Assembly: GCF_003852545.1 (NCBI RefSeq)
Contig: NZ_QAJR01000030.1
Location: 102,072 to 166,071, forward strand
DNA length: 64,000 bases
Direction of reading: 5' to 3'
From: Acidovorax sp. FJL06
Lineage (GTDB): Bacteria > Pseudomonadota > Gammaproteobacteria > Burkholderiales > Burkholderiaceae_C
The translations under genes were made by a program, and so were the position numbers. The notes under the pieces were generated by a model. It saw nothing but the letters and a program-made list of their open reading frames with translations. It was not told the DNA's origin and searched no databases. Positions 38,110 to 47,289 of the stretch are shown one piece after another; within the stretch, counting starts at the first letter, position 1; each line of letters opens with the position of its first letter.

Positions 38110-38631
38110 CTACCGGGCTGGCACCAGTTGCCTCAGCACGCCTGCGCACCCATCCTCCACCACGTCGAGCACATGCTCGAACCCGTTGGCGCCGCCGTAG
38201 TACGGGTCGGGCACTTCGTGGGCCTGCAGGGCGGTGCAGAAGTCCGTCAGCCGGTACAGCCGGTTCTCGCTGCCGGGCGGGCACAGCGCGCGGGCGGCGT
38301 GCTCGTTGTTGTCGTCCATCACCAGCAGCAGGTCGTGGTCGGCAAAGTCGCGCCGCGTGAGTTGGCGGGCGCGCTGGGCCGAAAGGTCATAGCCCCGCCG
38401 CGCGGCATGGGCCTGGGCGCGTGCGTCGGGCGGCTCGCCCACGTGGTAGCCATGCGTGCCGGCAGAGTCCACATGGATGCGGCCAGACAGCCCGGCGTCG
38501 GCCACCATCTTTTCCAGCACGCCATGGGCCGTGGGGCTGCGGCAGATGTTGCCCATGCAGACCATCAAGACGGAGAGATGCCCGCCCGATTGCAGCTTGT
38601 GGTGCAGTTGTGCCTGGGTTGCGGGTTCCAT
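38110..38631 (-). CDS. Low-molecular-weight protein-tyrosine-phosphatase
   Basis: This 173-residue cytoplasmic enzyme hydrolyses phosphotyrosine or other small phosphoesters. The P-loop CMGNICRS is at residues 25-32, with Cys25 as nucleophile and Arg31 binding phosphate. The general acid Asp142 lies in VPDPYYGG. An N-terminal extension of about 18 residues precedes the conserved core (VLMVCMGN), so a start a few codons later is possible but no better ATG is present. The gene is monocistronic. Confidence 0.93.
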   Translation of the reverse strand: MEPATQAQLHHKLQSGGHLSVLMVCMGNICRSPTAHGVLEKMVADAGLSGRIHVDSAGTHGYHVGEPPDARAQAHAARRGYDLSAQRARQLTRRDFADHDLLLVMDDNNEHAARALCPPGSENRLYRLTDFCTALQAHEVPDPYYGGANGFEHVLDVVEDGCAGVLRQLVPAR

Positions 38632-38722
38632 GTTGCCGGCCGAAGGAAAGGGAGGAAGAGAGCGGGAGATGATTGCGTGCTGGCAGATTGTCCACGGTCT
38701 GGCCGTCGCAGGCCTGGCCCGG

Positions 38723-39145
38723 CTACCTGGCCCGCGCAGGCTTCCTGGCGGTGGTCTGTTGGGCGGTGTTCAGCGCCACGGCGGCGCGGATGAGGGCCTG
38801 GAAGGCGTTGGCATCCACCTCCTGGCCCTTATGAATGTCGATGGCCCGCCGCGCGTTGCCGTCCAGGCTGGCGTTGAACAGCCTGCACGGGTCGGGCAGC
38901 GAGGCGCCTTTGAGGAAAGTGAGCTTCACTGCCGCCTTGTAGCTCTCGCCCGTGCAGAGGATGCCGCCCAGCGACCACACCGGCGTGCCCATCCACTTCC
39001 ACTCCTCCACCACACCGGGCGCTGCTTCGTGGATGAGCTGGCGCATGCGGGCCAGCACCGGCCCGCGCCAGTCGCCCAGGTCGGCAATGCGCTGGTCGAT
39101 CAGGGTGGAGGCGGGCGGGTTGCCTGCGGGGCTGGGTGGGGGCAT
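38723..39145 (-). CDS. DUF1801 family protein
   Basis: This 140-residue product has the DUF1801 (YdhG-like) layout: LRQLIHEAAP-type helix (here MRQLIHEAAPGVVEEWKWMGTPVW), then GGILCTGESYKAAVKLTF and a C-terminal helix. The fold is found in small proteins of uncertain biochemical function, some linked to iron or siderophore metabolism. I chose the ATG at 39145 (MPPPSP); an in-frame ATG at 39259 adds a low-complexity leader that includes repeat-derived sequence. It lies between the phosphatase and the molybdopterin-like gene, on the same strand as both. Confidence 0.8.
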   Translation of the reverse strand: MPPPSPAGNPPASTLIDQRIADLGDWRGPVLARMRQLIHEAAPGVVEEWKWMGTPVWSLGGILCTGESYKAAVKLTFLKGASLPDPCRLFNASLDGNARRAIDIHKGQEVDANAFQALIRAAVALNTAQQTTARKPARAR

Positions 39146-39295
39146 GCGTGTCTCCGGCACAGGGCGGGGGAGGCGGGCACGGTGCAGGCCGCGTCGGCCA
39201 GGCGCAGGCTCGCCATCAAGAGGAAGAAATGGCTTTTCCGCTTGTGCAGAAAGCGCCAACAGCTATAAAAACAATAGTGGCGAAGGCAGGCCCGC

Positions 39296-39904
39296 TCAGC
39301 CCTTCTTCACCTCGATGTGGTACAGCCCCCACGGGCACAAGCCAAAGCGCTCCTTCACCGGCTTGTCCTTGAAGGCGGGCAGCACATCGGCGTCGTACAC
39401 GGCCCACTGCGGGCCCAGGCCGCCCAGGGCCATGGGGTGGCCGTCGATGTGGGTGGCGACGATCATGCGGTAGGCCTGCACGTCGGCCAGGCTGATGGAG
39501 ACGTTGTAGCCGTCCACCGCGCGCAGCACCAGTTGCAGGGGGCTGCTGGTGGTGACGCCGGCGGCGGCCAGCACGGTGGTGAGCAGGGGGCCTTGCAGCG
39601 TGTGGGGCTTGCTGTCGTACTCCAGCGTGGGCTTGATGGTGATGGCGGGCATGCGCTGCAGCGCGGCGGCGTCGAGCGCGTGGGCATTGGTGAACTGGAT
39701 GCCGTGCTTGCCCATCATCTGGTCGATGGTGGTGTCCAGTGCCCCCCGGTTGGGTTGGGTGATGGCGCCGCTGATGGTCAGCAGGGCCGGGCTGGCGGAT
39801 GGTTTGGCGGGCGGGGCGGCGTGGCTGACGCTGGTGGCGGCCGTCCACAAGCCGGCCAGGCCGGCGCCGGCGGCGACAAAGCGGCGTTTGTTCATCTTCA
39901 TCAT
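39296..39904 (-). CDS. Exported protein with molybdopterin-dependent-oxidoreductase-like domain
   Basis: This 202-residue product has an export signal with arginines and a hydrophobic core (KRRFVAAGAGLAGLW, cleavage near SHAAP). The mature domain, about residues 40-200, resembles the small Mo-cofactor-binding domain of the sulfite oxidase-like family as found in stand-alone proteins: LTISGAI, PLLTTVLAAAGV, ADVQAYRMIVATHIDG. The cysteine that ligates molybdenum in full enzymes is not in its usual place, so catalysis is doubtful. The only cysteine is in LCPWGLYHIEV near the C-terminus. Confidence 0.7.
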   Translation of the reverse strand: MMKMNKRRFVAAGAGLAGLWTAATSVSHAAPPAKPSASPALLTISGAITQPNRGALDTTIDQMMGKHGIQFTNAHALDAAALQRMPAITIKPTLEYDSKPHTLQGPLLTTVLAAAGVTTSSPLQLVLRAVDGYNVSISLADVQAYRMIVATHIDGHPMALGGLGPQWAVYDADVLPAFKDKPVKERFGLCPWGLYHIEVKKG

Positions 39905-40072
39905 CGTGTGCTCCTGTTCAGATCAGGCGCGCATGGTAAGCGCGGGCTGCGCTTCTGCATCCCAAAAAATGGCAGGCACCCGTGTGGGTGTGCTGCGCTC
40001 AACCTTCAATGCCCGGGGTGCATGCGCGCACGCGCCAGCAGCCTTGCGTGGGCCACACCACAATCGGGTCAT

Positions 40073-41269
40073 ATGACCTCTTCCTCGACGATGCTGCGGC
40101 TGATCAGCCTGGCGGCCTTTTGCAGCATGGCGTCCATGCGTGTGTGCGACCCGATGCTGGTGGCACTGGCCCTCGAATACAAGATCACCACCGGCGATGC
40201 CTCGGCCGTGATCGCCGCGTTTGCCGTGGCCTACGGGGTGCTGCAGCTGGTGTATGGCCCCCTGGGCGACCGTGTGGGCAAGGTGCGCGTGATCATCGGG
40301 GCCACGGCGGCCTGCGCGCTGTTCAGCGGGGTGACGGCGCTGGCGCCGAGCTTCACGGTGCTGGTGGTGGCGCGCGCAGCCATGGGGGCAGCAGCGGCAG
40401 GGATCATTCCGTTGTCCATGGCCTGGATCGGCGACGAGGTGGCCTACGAGCAGCGGCAGGAGACGCTGGCGCGCATCATGGTGGCCACCGTCACCGGGAT
40501 GATGGCGGGCCAGTGGTTCGGCGGTTTTGCCACCGAGACGCTGGGCTGGCGGGCCGCGCTGGGCGCTCTGGCGCTGGCCTTTTTCACGGCGGCTGCGCTG
40601 CTGCTGCGCCATGCGCGCGCCAGCGGGGTGCTGCGCGCGGTGGCTGCGCCTGGTGCGCCGGCGTTTTCGATGGCCAACTACCTGGCGGGCACCATGGCCC
40701 TGTTGCGCATTGCGCGCGTGCGCTGGGTGCTCGCGGTGGTGGCCATCGAGGGGGCGCTGGCGTTTGGCACGCTGGCCTTCGTGCCCGCACGCATGGTCGA
40801 CGGCTTTGGGCTGTCGGCCGCAGCGGCCGGGGGCGTGATGGTGCTGTATGGCGTGGGCGGCCTGATCTACAGCGTGTTTGCCCGGCGCTGGCTGGCGGCC
40901 CTGGGCGAGCAGGGGCTGGCCGTGCTGGGGGCCACGTTTGTGGCCGTGGGGCTGTTGTCCCTGGCCTGGGCGCCGGCCGTGGGCTGGGCCATGCTGGGGT
41001 GCTTTTTGGCGGGCATCGGGTTTTACATGCTGCACAACACGCTGCAGGTGCAGGCCACGCAGATGGCGCCCCAGGCGCGTGGCACGGCGGTGACGCTGTT
41101 TGCCTGCCTGCTGTTCCTGGGCCAATCCACGGGGGTGCTGATCGTGGCCTTCAGCGTGGACCGGGGCTGGCTGCCGCCCGTGTTCTCTGCGGCGGCCGTG
41201 GGCATTTTTGTGCTGGGGCTGCTGATTTCGCGCCGGGTGCAGGCGCGGGGGGCGGTGGCCGGGGCTTGA
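40073..41269 (+). CDS. MFS transporter
   Basis: This is a 398-residue protein with 12 predicted membrane helices. The MFS loop 2-3 motif GPLGDRVGKVRVII is at about residues 61-74 and its counterpart lies in the second half near ARRWLAALGE. The N-terminal sequence CDPMLVALALEY and the overall length match drug/sugar-efflux-like members of the family. The ATG at 40073 was chosen because it gives a short cytoplasmic N-terminus; the frame is open far upstream through the antisense of the previous gene. Substrate unknown. Confidence 0.88.
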   Translation: MTSSSTMLRLISLAAFCSMASMRVCDPMLVALALEYKITTGDASAVIAAFAVAYGVLQLVYGPLGDRVGKVRVIIGATAACALFSGVTALAPSFTVLVVARAAMGAAAAGIIPLSMAWIGDEVAYEQRQETLARIMVATVTGMMAGQWFGGFATETLGWRAALGALALAFFTAAALLLRHARASGVLRAVAAPGAPAFSMANYLAGTMALLRIARVRWVLAVVAIEGALAFGTLAFVPARMVDGFGLSAAAAGGVMVLYGVGGLIYSVFARRWLAALGEQGLAVLGATFVAVGLLSLAWAPAVGWAMLGCFLAGIGFYMLHNTLQVQATQMAPQARGTAVTLFACLLFLGQSTGVLIVAFSVDRGWLPPVFSAAAVGIFVLGLLISRRVQARGAVAGA

Positions 41270-41528
41270 GCCGCGGGGGCCGTGTTTGGAGGCGCAGGCA
41301 CCTGGTCAGAGAAATTGCCTTTTTGGGCTTGATAGGAGTGCGCTAATTGCTATTAATTTAGTAGTGAGTCCAGGCGCTGGCCGGCCCCATATAAGCGTTG
41401 CATCTAAACATTGGAGTTTTTTGTAGTTTGAGGTATTAGGGTTTGCACCTATATTTGTGGCATCCCAATTTTTCCTCACGGGCGCCGCTGCGGACCGAGA
41501 CCCGGTCTGCGCGGCGCCCTGGCATTTC
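41270..41528 (+). promoter_or_regulatory. Leader of the metNI operon, no gene
   Basis: The stretch 41310-41470 is AT-richer than its neighbours and contains a degenerate copy of the dispersed hairpin repeat (GGGCTTGATAGG...GTGCGCTAATTGC at 41326-41355). Just before the metN ATG, GGGCGCCGC and GCGGCGCCC (41479-41518) form a 9-bp inverted repeat that would put the start codon next to a hairpin. I see no SAM riboswitch or MetJ box. Confidence 0.45.
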
Positions 41529-42584
41529 ATGATCGACTTACGGGGTATCACCCAAACCTACCGGGGCCCACAAGGCCCGGTCGAGGCCTTGAAGGGCATC
41601 GACCTGCACATCACGCCGGGCGAAGTGTTCGGCATCATCGGCAAGAGCGGCGCGGGCAAAAGCTCGCTGGTGCGCGTCATCAACCTGCTCAACCGGCCCA
41701 CCACGGGCCAGGTCATCGTGGATGGCCGCGACCTCACGCAACTGGGCGATGCGCAGCTGCGCGAAGCCCGCCGCGACATCGGCATGGTGTTCCAGCATTT
41801 CAACCTGCTGTCCTCGCGCACGGTGTTTGACAACGCCGCGCTGCCGCTGGAGCTGGCGGGCATGAACAAAGCCGCCATCCGCGAGCGCGTGAACCCGCTG
41901 CTCGAACTGGTGGGCCTGGCCCACCTGGCCGACCGCTACCCCGCGCAGATCAGCGGCGGGCAAAAGCAGCGCGTGGGCATTGCGCGCGCACTGGCCAGCC
42001 GGCCCAAGGTGCTGCTCTCCGACGAAGCCACCTCGGCGCTGGACCCGGAGACCACGCGCTCCATCCTCGACCTGCTGCGCCAGGTCAACCGCGAGCTGGG
42101 CCTCACGGTGGTGCTCATCACGCACCAGATGCAGGTCATCAAGCAGGTGGCCGACCGCGTGGCCGTGATCGAGGCGGGCCGCATTGTGGAGCAGGGCCGG
42201 GTGCTGGAGGTGTTCACCCGCCCGCAGCAGGCCATCACCAAGAGCCTGATCGACGAGATCCTGCCGCAGGAGCTGCCCGTGAGCGTGCTCGACCATGTGC
42301 GCAAGCTCACCCGCCAGCTGGCCACCACGGCGCCCGGCCACGCGGGCCGGCTGCTGCGGCTGTCGTACTCGGGCGACAGCGCCTACCAGCCCATCCTGTC
42401 GCAGCTGATCCGCGAGTTTGGCGTGGACATGAGCATCCTGCACGGCCAGGTGGACGAAATCCAGGACGAGACCTTCGGCTCGCTGGCCGTGTATGCCAGC
42501 GGCGAGCCCATGCACCTGCGCGGCGCGGTGGAGCACCTGCGCGCAGGCGGCGTGGCGGTGGAAGAAGTCACGATTGAAATTTGA
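41529..42584 (+). CDS. metN: Methionine ABC transporter ATP-binding protein (MetN)
   Basis: This is a 351-residue ABC ATPase for methionine uptake. Walker A is GKSGAGKSS at about residues 38-46, Q-loop [23 protein letters not shown] is typical of MetN, signature ISGGQKQR lies near 143, and Walker B is [12 protein letters not shown]. Residues about 275-351 form the NIL regulatory domain that binds methionine for transinhibition in this family. The start at 41529 begins MIDLRGI; an upstream ATG at 41457 would encode a leader within the hairpin region. metI follows after 11 bp. Confidence 0.95.
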   Translation: MIDLRGITQTYRGPQGPVEALKGIDLHITPGEVFGIIGKSGAGKSSLVRVINLLNRPTTGQVIVDGRDLTQLGDAQLREARRDIGMVFQHFNLLSSRTVFDNAALPLELAGMNKAAIRERVNPLLELVGLAHLADRYPAQISGGQKQRVGIARALASRPKVLLSDEATSALDPETTRSILDLLRQVNRELGLTVVLITHQMQVIKQVADRVAVIEAGRIVEQGRVLEVFTRPQQAITKSLIDEILPQELPVSVLDHVRKLTRQLATTAPGHAGRLLRLSYSGDSAYQPILSQLIREFGVDMSILHGQVDEIQDETFGSLAVYASGEPMHLRGAVEHLRAGGVAVEEVTIEI

Positions 42585-42595
42585 GGGCCCAGACC

Positions 42596-43261
42596 ATGTT
42601 CGACCATTTCACACCGGCCATGCTGGACCTCTTTGCCTCCTCGCTGTGGGAGACGCTCATCATGGTGGGCATTTCCGGCCTGGTGGGCGGCCTGATCGGC
42701 GTGCCGCTGGGCGTCTTCCTGCGCCTCACGGACCACGGCGGCGTGCTGCAGAACGGCCCCGTCAACAAGCTCGTGGGCTGGCTGGTGAACGCCGTGCGCT
42801 CCACGCCCTTCATCATCCTGCTGGTGGCCATCATCCCGTTCACGCGTTTCATCACGGGCTCGTCCATCGGCACGGCGGCCGCCGTGGTGCCGCTGACCAT
42901 CGCCGCCGCGCCTTTCGTGGCCCGCCTGGTTGAAGCCGCTTTGCGCGAGGTGGACCAAGGCCTGGTGGAAGCCGCCCAGGCCATGGGCGCCACCACCAGC
43001 CAGATCGTGTGGAAGGTGCTGCTGCCCGAGGCGCTGCCCGGCATCGTGGCGGGCCTGACCATCACCTTCGTGAGCCTCACGGGCTACTCGGCCATGGCCG
43101 GCGCGATTGGCGGCGGCGGCCTGGGCGACCTGGGCATCCGCTACGGCTACCAGCGCTTTTTGCCCGAGATCATGCTGGCCGTGGTGCTGGTGCTGATCTT
43201 CTTCGTGCAGGCGGTGCAGAGCCTGGGCGACTGGGCGGTGCGCAGGCTCAGCCACCGTTGA
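42596..43261 (+). CDS. metI: Methionine ABC transporter permease (MetI)
   Basis: This is a 221-residue inner-membrane permease with five predicted helices and the MetI motif EAAQAMGATTSQIVWKVLLPEA near residues 125-146 (the EAA coupling loop). The STPFIILLVAIIPFTRFI and AGAIGGGGLGDLGIRYGYQRF segments are typical of MetI. It is followed by a strong terminator. The cognate receptor MetQ is not here but at 57442-58257. Confidence 0.94.
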   Translation: MFDHFTPAMLDLFASSLWETLIMVGISGLVGGLIGVPLGVFLRLTDHGGVLQNGPVNKLVGWLVNAVRSTPFIILLVAIIPFTRFITGSSIGTAAAVVPLTIAAAPFVARLVEAALREVDQGLVEAAQAMGATTSQIVWKVLLPEALPGIVAGLTITFVSLTGYSAMAGAIGGGGLGDLGIRYGYQRFLPEIMLAVVLVLIFFVQAVQSLGDWAVRRLSHR

Positions 43262-43301
43262 TGCCCCAGCCGCCGCAGTGTGTGGCTGCTATGGATTAGA
43301 T

Positions 43302-43341
43302 AGCTGCTAGCGCTTGATGGATGGGCGCTAGCAGCTTTTTT
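43302..43341 (+). terminator. Terminator of metNI formed by the dispersed hairpin repeat
   Basis: A perfect 12-bp stem AGCTGCTAGCGC/GCGCTAGCAGCT with an 11-base loop (TTGATGGATGG) is followed by six T residues. The stem and loop match the dispersed intergenic repeat family, so here a repeat copy serves as terminator. Confidence 0.88.
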
Positions 43342-43396
43342 CTTTGTGGGCTCTGGCGCAGGGGGGCGCGGCACATGGCGCGGGACGGCGGTCCGC

Positions 43397-43537
43397 AAAG
43401 AAAACGGTCTCTTGCGCGGCAGCACAAGAGACCGTTCTGGCCGGTGAGGCCGGTGGCCGGGTGAAGGCTGTTAGTTATCTGGCCAGCGCCTTGCGGAAGT
43501 CCGGGTCGGCGATCAGGCGTGCCACCAGCTTACACAG
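43397..43537 (-). pseudogene. 3' remnant of an unidentified gene with its terminator
   Basis: On the minus strand 43475-43537 reads in frame as the C-terminal fragment LVARLIADPDFRKALAR followed by TAA. It is blocked upstream by an in-frame TAG at 43538-43540. Downstream is a perfect terminator stem AACGGTCTCTTG/CAAGAGACCGTT (43403-43436) with a T-rich tail on the minus strand. The codon use is host-like (GC-rich). This looks like the tail of a native gene cut off where the lower-GC sequence begins at about 43533. Confidence 0.55.
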
Positions 43538-43588
43538 CTACTCCAAGGGGGACGCGACGGTATGAAAACCGTCCGTTTTCCCGCGACC

Positions 43589-44101
43589 TTACTTGAGCGC
43601 AATACCTCGAGCCTTAAAGATCGCCTCGATCCGCTGAGACACATCAGATTCAGTTTGACCCCGACTCGCACAAACGTAGGTCTCTTGGGTGGTTACAGCG
43701 CCGTATAAATTCCGCCCCATAAACGTTGTTGCACAGCCGTGCGAGATTTTCAGCGCCCCTTCATCATTCGGCTGCGTTTTGAATGTGGCTACCAGAACAG
43801 ACTGCGCTGAGCCTTGTACAACGCCGCTGTTCCACGTACCACAGTCACAGTGCTCAGGAATAGGAAGCTGTTTGGGCTTGGTTTTAAGTTCCCCTAGCTC
43901 TGGAGTTGTGGAGGCGGTCTCGTAGCCTGCGGATTCAAGAGCGACCTTTGTTGCGTCTAGAACTGCTACTGTGTCCTTGCTTTTAACCTGCCAAAGCTTG
44001 TCTTGCGACACGTGCTTGGCTGCGACCGGCTTGTCTACGGGTGAGAAAGCGCAGCCAGTCACAAGAACAGTCATACACAGAGAAAGAACCCTTTTCATCA
44101 T
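43589..44101 (-). CDS. Predicted lipoprotein in a lower-GC islet
   Basis: This 170-residue product has the signal MMKRVLSLCMTVLVTGC-A, a clear lipobox with Cys at residue 17. The mature domain contains HCDCGTWN and further cysteines (HGCATTF, TYVCASRG) and ends with a helix SQRIEAIFKARG. The gene is about 50 percent G+C against about two thirds in its neighbours, uses many A/T-ending codons, and adjoins a truncated native gene. I see it as acquired. AGGGAAGTAG precedes the ATG. Function unknown. Confidence 0.75.
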   Translation of the reverse strand: MMKRVLSLCMTVLVTGCAFSPVDKPVAAKHVSQDKLWQVKSKDTVAVLDATKVALESAGYETASTTPELGELKTKPKQLPIPEHCDCGTWNSGVVQGSAQSVLVATFKTQPNDEGALKISHGCATTFMGRNLYGAVTTQETYVCASRGQTESDVSQRIEAIFKARGIALK

Positions 44102-44244
44102 CTACTTCCCTCCAGGTTGAAAAAACACACTCGGCAACTCACGGCGTCTTGGTACTACATGCACATCGCCGTCATCTGCATCGCATTCTCTACGAGGCCC
44201 TGACGCCAATCTAAACCGCTATTGCCGCGCGGCCTCTCAACGCC

Positions 44245-45018
44245 TCAGCCCGGCACCCGGTAGTGGTAGCCATAGGCCGTCTTGAACCCCATCGACTCAT
44301 ACAGCCCCAGCGCAGGTGCGTTGTGCGCGCGCACCTGCAGGTAGGCGCTGGTTGCCCCGGCCTCGGCCGCCCAGTGCAGCAGGGCCTGCACCAGCGCGCG
44401 CCCGCGCCCGCCGCCCCGGTGCTCGGGCGCAACGGCCAGGTCGTACAGGCCCACGGCGCCGCGCTCCAGCACCGCCAGCCCAAAGCCCACGGGCTGGCCC
44501 TGGACGTTGTGCTGCAGCGCAAACGCGGCAGGGTGGGCAATGTGGTCCAGCATGCTGTTGTGCAATGCGCGGTGGTGCAGGGGCACGTTGTTGGCGGCGG
44601 CAAAACCCTCCAGCCAGGCGCCGGTGGGGCTGGTGCCGATGAGGGTGCTGCCATCGGGCTTGCCTGCGGCCCCCAAGGCCAGCGGCCGGTGCAGGACAAG
44701 CGATGGCTCGAAATGCTGGTAGCCCGCCTCGGCCAGTTCCTGGTCGGCCTCGGCCGGGGCCAGGGGCGAGATGCGGAACACTGCGGGCAGCCCATGCCGC
44801 GCATACAGCGCTGCCGCTGCCTCGCGCACGCCGTCAAACGGCGCGCCGGGCTGCAGCGCGTTGACCGAGTTGGCGCGCTTGGTGTAGCCCCCCGACAGCC
44901 GGAACACCCAGCCCCGGTGGAACACCGTCTGGCGTGCAGGCCAGGCGTTGAAGGCGCGCTCTTCCAGGGCGCGGATGAGGGCAATGGGAACGGTGGGCTC
45001 GATGGTGGTGGGCGTCAT
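44245..45018 (-). CDS. GNAT family N-acetyltransferase
   Basis: This is a 257-residue protein. The C-terminal GNAT domain carries the acetyl-CoA binding motif A, LYDLAVAPEHRGGGRGRALVQALL, near residues 185-208, and motif B NAPALGLYESMGFKTAYGYHYR at the end. The N-terminal half (RALEERAFNAWPARQTVFHRGWVFR...YTKRANSVNAL) is typical of a two-domain GNAT subgroup that includes small-molecule acetyltransferases. I chose the ATG at 45018; an ATG 42 bp upstream is possible. It follows the Bug receptor gene on the same strand with a 38-bp gap. Confidence 0.87.
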   Translation of the reverse strand: MTPTTIEPTVPIALIRALEERAFNAWPARQTVFHRGWVFRLSGGYTKRANSVNALQPGAPFDGVREAAAALYARHGLPAVFRISPLAPAEADQELAEAGYQHFEPSLVLHRPLALGAAGKPDGSTLIGTSPTGAWLEGFAAANNVPLHHRALHNSMLDHIAHPAAFALQHNVQGQPVGFGLAVLERGAVGLYDLAVAPEHRGGGRGRALVQALLHWAAEAGATSAYLQVRAHNAPALGLYESMGFKTAYGYHYRVPG

Positions 45019-45056
45019 GGCAGGCGTTATACCAACCCGCCACCACAGGCGCACGC

Positions 45057-46073
45057 TCAATCGGTCGTGATCTTGTGGTCTGCCACCAGCTTGGCAAAGC
45101 GTGCCGTGTCTGCCGCGATCTGCTCGGCCATCTGCGCCGGGGTGTTGCCGATGGGCTCAGCGCCGATGTCCTGCATGCGCTTGTGAAAGTCGGGCGACTG
45201 GATTACCTTGACCATCTCGGCGTTCAGCCGGGCCACCACATCGGCGGGCGTGCGTGCCGGGGCCAGCACGCCAAACCAGGTGCCGATGTCAAAGCCCGCA
45301 AAGCCGCTCTCTTGCAGCGTGGGCACGTCGGGCAGCGATGAGGACCGCCTGGCCGTGGTCACCGCCAGCGCACGCAGCTTGCCGGCCTTGATGTGGGGCA
45401 GCACTGGCGTGACCGTGTCGAACGACATCGACACCTGGCCGCCCAGCAGGTCGGTGGTGAGCGGGCCGCTGCCCTTGTAGGGCACATGCAGCAGCGGCTG
45501 GCCCACGGTGGCCGCAAACTGCGTGCCGATCAGGTGCTGCGCCGTGCCCGCGCCGTTGGAGCCGTAGGAAAACTTGTGGGGCGCGGCCTTGATGAGCGCC
45601 ACCAGCTCCTTTACATCCTTGGCCGGTGTGGCCGCGCTGACGGCGAGCACGTTGGGCACCAGGGCCACGGTGGTGATGGGCGAAAAGCTCTTTTGAAAGT
45701 CGTAGCCGAGCTTTTTGTACACGCTGGTGGCAATGGTGTGGTGCACCGCGCCCATCAGCAGCGTGTGGCCGTCGGGTGCGGCCTTGGCCACGTAGTCGGC
45801 GCCGATGGTGGCGCCCGCGCCGCCCCGGTTTTCCACGATGACCGGCTGGCCCAGGGCCGCGCCCAACTTTTCGCCCAGCGCGCGCGCCAGCACATCGGTG
45901 GTGCCGCCCGCCGCAAAGGGCACGACGATGGTGACGGGCTTGGTGGGCCAGGCCTGCGCGTGGGCCCGTGCGCCGGGCAGCAGGCAGGTGGCGGCTGCGG
46001 CAAGCGCCACGGTCATCAGGTGGCGGCGCAAAGGGTGGGCAATGCCGGGGTGGCGGGCGGTGGGGCAGCGCAT
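45057..46073 (-). CDS. Bug family (TctC-like) receptor of the tartrate module, copy A
   Basis: This is a 338-residue periplasmic receptor. A signal peptide ends ARAHAQA. Bug motifs are VVPFAAGGTTDVLARALGEKL, IVENRGGAGATIGADYV, YKGSGPLTTDLLGGQVSMSFDT and TTARRSSSLPDVPTLQESG. It is strongly similar along its length to the receptor at 51151, more so than to the one at 19740. It lies downstream of the tartrate-dehydrogenase-like gene on the same strand (124-bp gap). Uptake of tartrate or a related hydroxy acid is therefore a fair inference. Confidence 0.88.
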   Translation of the reverse strand: MRCPTARHPGIAHPLRRHLMTVALAAAATCLLPGARAHAQAWPTKPVTIVVPFAAGGTTDVLARALGEKLGAALGQPVIVENRGGAGATIGADYVAKAAPDGHTLLMGAVHHTIATSVYKKLGYDFQKSFSPITTVALVPNVLAVSAATPAKDVKELVALIKAAPHKFSYGSNGAGTAQHLIGTQFAATVGQPLLHVPYKGSGPLTTDLLGGQVSMSFDTVTPVLPHIKAGKLRALAVTTARRSSSLPDVPTLQESGFAGFDIGTWFGVLAPARTPADVVARLNAEMVKVIQSPDFHKRMQDIGAEPIGNTPAQMAEQIAADTARFAKLVADHKITTD

Positions 46074-46197
46074 GGTGTGTCTCCGAAAGGGGGTAGGGCG
46101 GCGGATGCGTGGCCTGTGCGGCCTTGTTGTGGTGTCCACCGGCGGGGCGCCCAGGTCCGTCTTTGCGGGCCGTGGGCGTGCTGCGCGGTCAGGCGGG

Positions 46198-47289
46198 TCA
46201 GGCGGCCTTGCGCGCGGGCGGTGCGCTGCTGATCAGCGCACACACGGCGTCCGTCACCTGCGCCGTGGTGGCCGTGCCGCCCAGGTCGCGGGTGTGCAGC
46301 GCGGGGTTGGCCGTGACCTGTTCGATGGCCTGCATCACCTGCTGCGCGGCCTCGGCTTCGCCCAGGTGCTCCAGCAGCATCACCACCGACCAGAAGGTGC
46401 CGATGGGGTTGGCCAGGCCTTTGCCCATGATGTCGAAGGCCGAGCCGTGGATGGGCTCGAACATGCTGGGGTAGCGGCGCTCGGGGTCGATGTTGCCGGT
46501 GGGCGCAATGCCCAGGCTGCCGGCCAGCGCGGCGGCCAGGTCGCTGAGGATGTCGGCGTGCAGGTTGGTGGCCACGATGGTGTCGAGCGTGGCGGGGCGG
46601 TTGACCATGCGGGCCGTGGCGGCGTCCACCAGCTCCTTGTCCCACTTCACGTCCGGGAACTCGGCCGACACCTGCGCGGCGATCTCGTCCCACATCACCA
46701 TCGCATGGCGCTGGGCATTGCTCTTGGTGATGACGGTGAGCAGCTTGCGCGGGCGCGATTGCGCCAGGCGGAAGGCAAAGCGCAGGATGCGCTCCACCCC
46801 CACGCGGGTCATGATGGAGACATCGGTGGCCGCCTCGATGGGGTGGCCCTGGTGCACGCGGCCACCGACGCCGGAGTATTCGCCCTCGGAGTTTTCGCGC
46901 ACGATGACCCAGTCCAGGTCCTGGGGCGCGCAGCGCTTCAGGGGCGCGTCGATGCCCGGCAGGATGCGCGTGGGCCGCACGTTGGCGTACTGGTCGAAGC
47001 CCTGGCAGATCTTCAGGCGCAGGCCCCACAGCGTGATGTGGTCTGGGATGTCGGGGTCGCCGGCCGAGCCGAACAGGATGGCGTCCTTGCCGCGCAGGGC
47101 ATCCAGGCCATCGGCCGGCATCATCACGCCGTGGGCGCGGTACCAGTCGCCGCCCCAGCCAAAGTTCTCGAACGCGAACTGCAGCCCGGGGCGCTGGGCG
47201 GACAGGGCTTCCAGCACGCGCTGGCCGGCGGGGATCACTTCCTTGCCGATGCCGTCTCCGGGGATGGTAGCGATGTGGTAGGTGGTCAT
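46198..47289 (-). CDS. Tartrate dehydrogenase/decarboxylase-like (isopropylmalate dehydrogenase family)
   Basis: This 363-residue enzyme belongs to the beta-decarboxylating dehydrogenase family. It has IPGDGIGKEVIPAG at residues 9-22, VRENSEGEYSGVGGR near 129-143, the metal-binding Asp in NLHADILSDLAAALAGSLG near 240, and EPIHGSAFDIMGKGLANP near 275. The NSEGEYSG and DQYANVRP (instead of a K/R-rich loop) favour tartrate/malate dehydrogenase TtuC-like members over LeuB. Context with ttdAB, Bug receptors and a LysR gene supports hydroxy-acid use. A palindromic operator lies about 112 bp upstream. Confidence 0.85.
   Translation of the reverse strand: MTTYHIATIPGDGIGKEVIPAGQRVLEALSAQRPGLQFAFENFGWGGDWYRAHGVMMPADGLDALRGKDAILFGSAGDPDIPDHITLWGLRLKICQGFDQYANVRPTRILPGIDAPLKRCAPQDLDWVIVRENSEGEYSGVGGRVHQGHPIEAATDVSIMTRVGVERILRFAFRLAQSRPRKLLTVITKSNAQRHAMVMWDEIAAQVSAEFPDVKWDKELVDAATARMVNRPATLDTIVATNLHADILSDLAAALAGSLGIAPTGNIDPERRYPSMFEPIHGSAFDIMGKGLANPIGTFWSVVMLLEHLGEAEAAQQVMQAIEQVTANPALHTRDLGGTATTAQVTDAVCALISSAPPARKAA

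Noticed and set aside
41270-41528. SAM riboswitch or MetJ operator before metN
   Set aside because: No conserved riboswitch core and no AGACGTCT-type boxes are visible; only repeat-derived hairpins are present.
43533-44244. A second integron cassette carrying the low-GC lipoprotein
   Set aside because: No GTTRRRY/RYYYAAC core pair with complementary arms was found on either side of the gene.
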